6,331 nucleotides of DNA from Altererythrobacter sp. (GTDB lineage Bacteria; Pseudomonadota; Alphaproteobacteria; Sphingomonadales; Sphingomonadaceae). The translations under genes were made by a program, and so were the position numbers. Numbering within the stretch: the first letter of the stretch is position 1; each line of letters starts with the position of its first letter. The notes below the pieces were generated by a model that searched no databases, was not told where the DNA came from, and saw only the letters and a list, made by a program, of their open reading frames with translations. Below are positions 6,292 to 6,331 of this stretch, in pieces. The stretch lies in the NCBI GenBank assembly GCA_024636575.1, contig JAGXGU010000117.1, positions 1 to 6,331 of the forward strand, given 5' to 3'.

Positions 6292-6331
6292 TATCGACAT
6301 TGCCGGACAGAACGACACGGTTTTGCCGGTC
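6202..6331. repeat. Perfect 130-bp palindrome at the window end, probable fold-back artefact
   Basis: Bases 6202-6266 and 6267-6331 are exact reverse complements, with no spacer and no mismatch. The axis falls inside a short palindrome, GCTGCGCGCAGC (6261-6272), which may be native and may have seeded the fold-back. The left arm is conserved LptA coding sequence in frame. The right arm carries no independent gene and ends at the final base. The position and perfection suggest a chimeric read or assembly fold-back at a contig end; a true inverted duplication is much less likely. Confidence 0.9.

Noticed and set aside
6240..6292. The terminal palindrome read as a transcription terminator or cruciform regulator
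   Set aside because: It lies within the conserved LptA domain, has no T-run or loop, and its arms run far beyond terminator length to the exact sequence end.
5167..6318. A 383-codon open frame on the minus strand across lptA, lptC and the RNase D gene
   Set aside because: It is antisense to three recognisable genes, and its beginning is read through the artefactual palindrome.

Overview
The window is a GC-rich piece of alphaproteobacterial chromosome, most likely from Sphingomonadales (Erythrobacter/Sphingomonas-like). The evidence is the protein sequences, the neighbourhood of a single-domain RNase D next to lptC-lptA, and an intergenic palindrome of a kind commonly scattered through sphingomonad genomes. 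The genus assignment is inference. All genes are chromosomal housekeeping types. I see no tRNA, rRNA, CRISPR array, insertion sequence, phage gene or defence system.

Layout, left to right. (1) Bases 2-1618 hold the C-terminal third of gltB (glutamate synthase large subunit), followed by gltD (1678-3114, small subunit). Together they form NADPH-dependent GOGAT, which makes two glutamates from glutamine and 2-oxoglutarate. Their 59-base spacer carries a perfect 13-bp hairpin (1628-1657). (2) Three genes on the minus strand converge on gltD. Read in their own direction they are ung (4641-3961, uracil-DNA glycosylase), a short TraR/DksA-type C4 zinc-finger protein (3951-3622) only 9 bases behind it, and, after a 120-base gap, a small mono-haem cytochrome c with a lipoprotein signal (3501-3163). 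(3) Divergent from ung, on the plus strand, are a single-domain RNase D (4721-5338), lptC (5363-6022) and the start of lptA (6022 onward). lptC and lptA overlap by one base (TAATG). LptC and LptA belong to the bridge that carries lipopolysaccharide from the inner to the outer membrane, so the organism is an LPS-making, two-membrane bacterium.

The most striking non-gene structure is at the right end. Bases 6202-6331 form a perfect 130-bp palindrome with 65-base arms and no loop, running exactly to the last base. Its left arm encodes normal LptA sequence and its right arm is that sequence reversed. The best explanation is a fold-back artefact at a contig end, not biology. The lptA reading frame after about base 6266 and its stop at 6291 should therefore not be trusted.

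I did not find a convincing undescribed system. The points worth a second look are the terminal palindrome, the repeat-like hairpin inside the GOGAT operon, the ung/zinc-finger gene pair, and the lower-GC cytochrome c lipoprotein gene.
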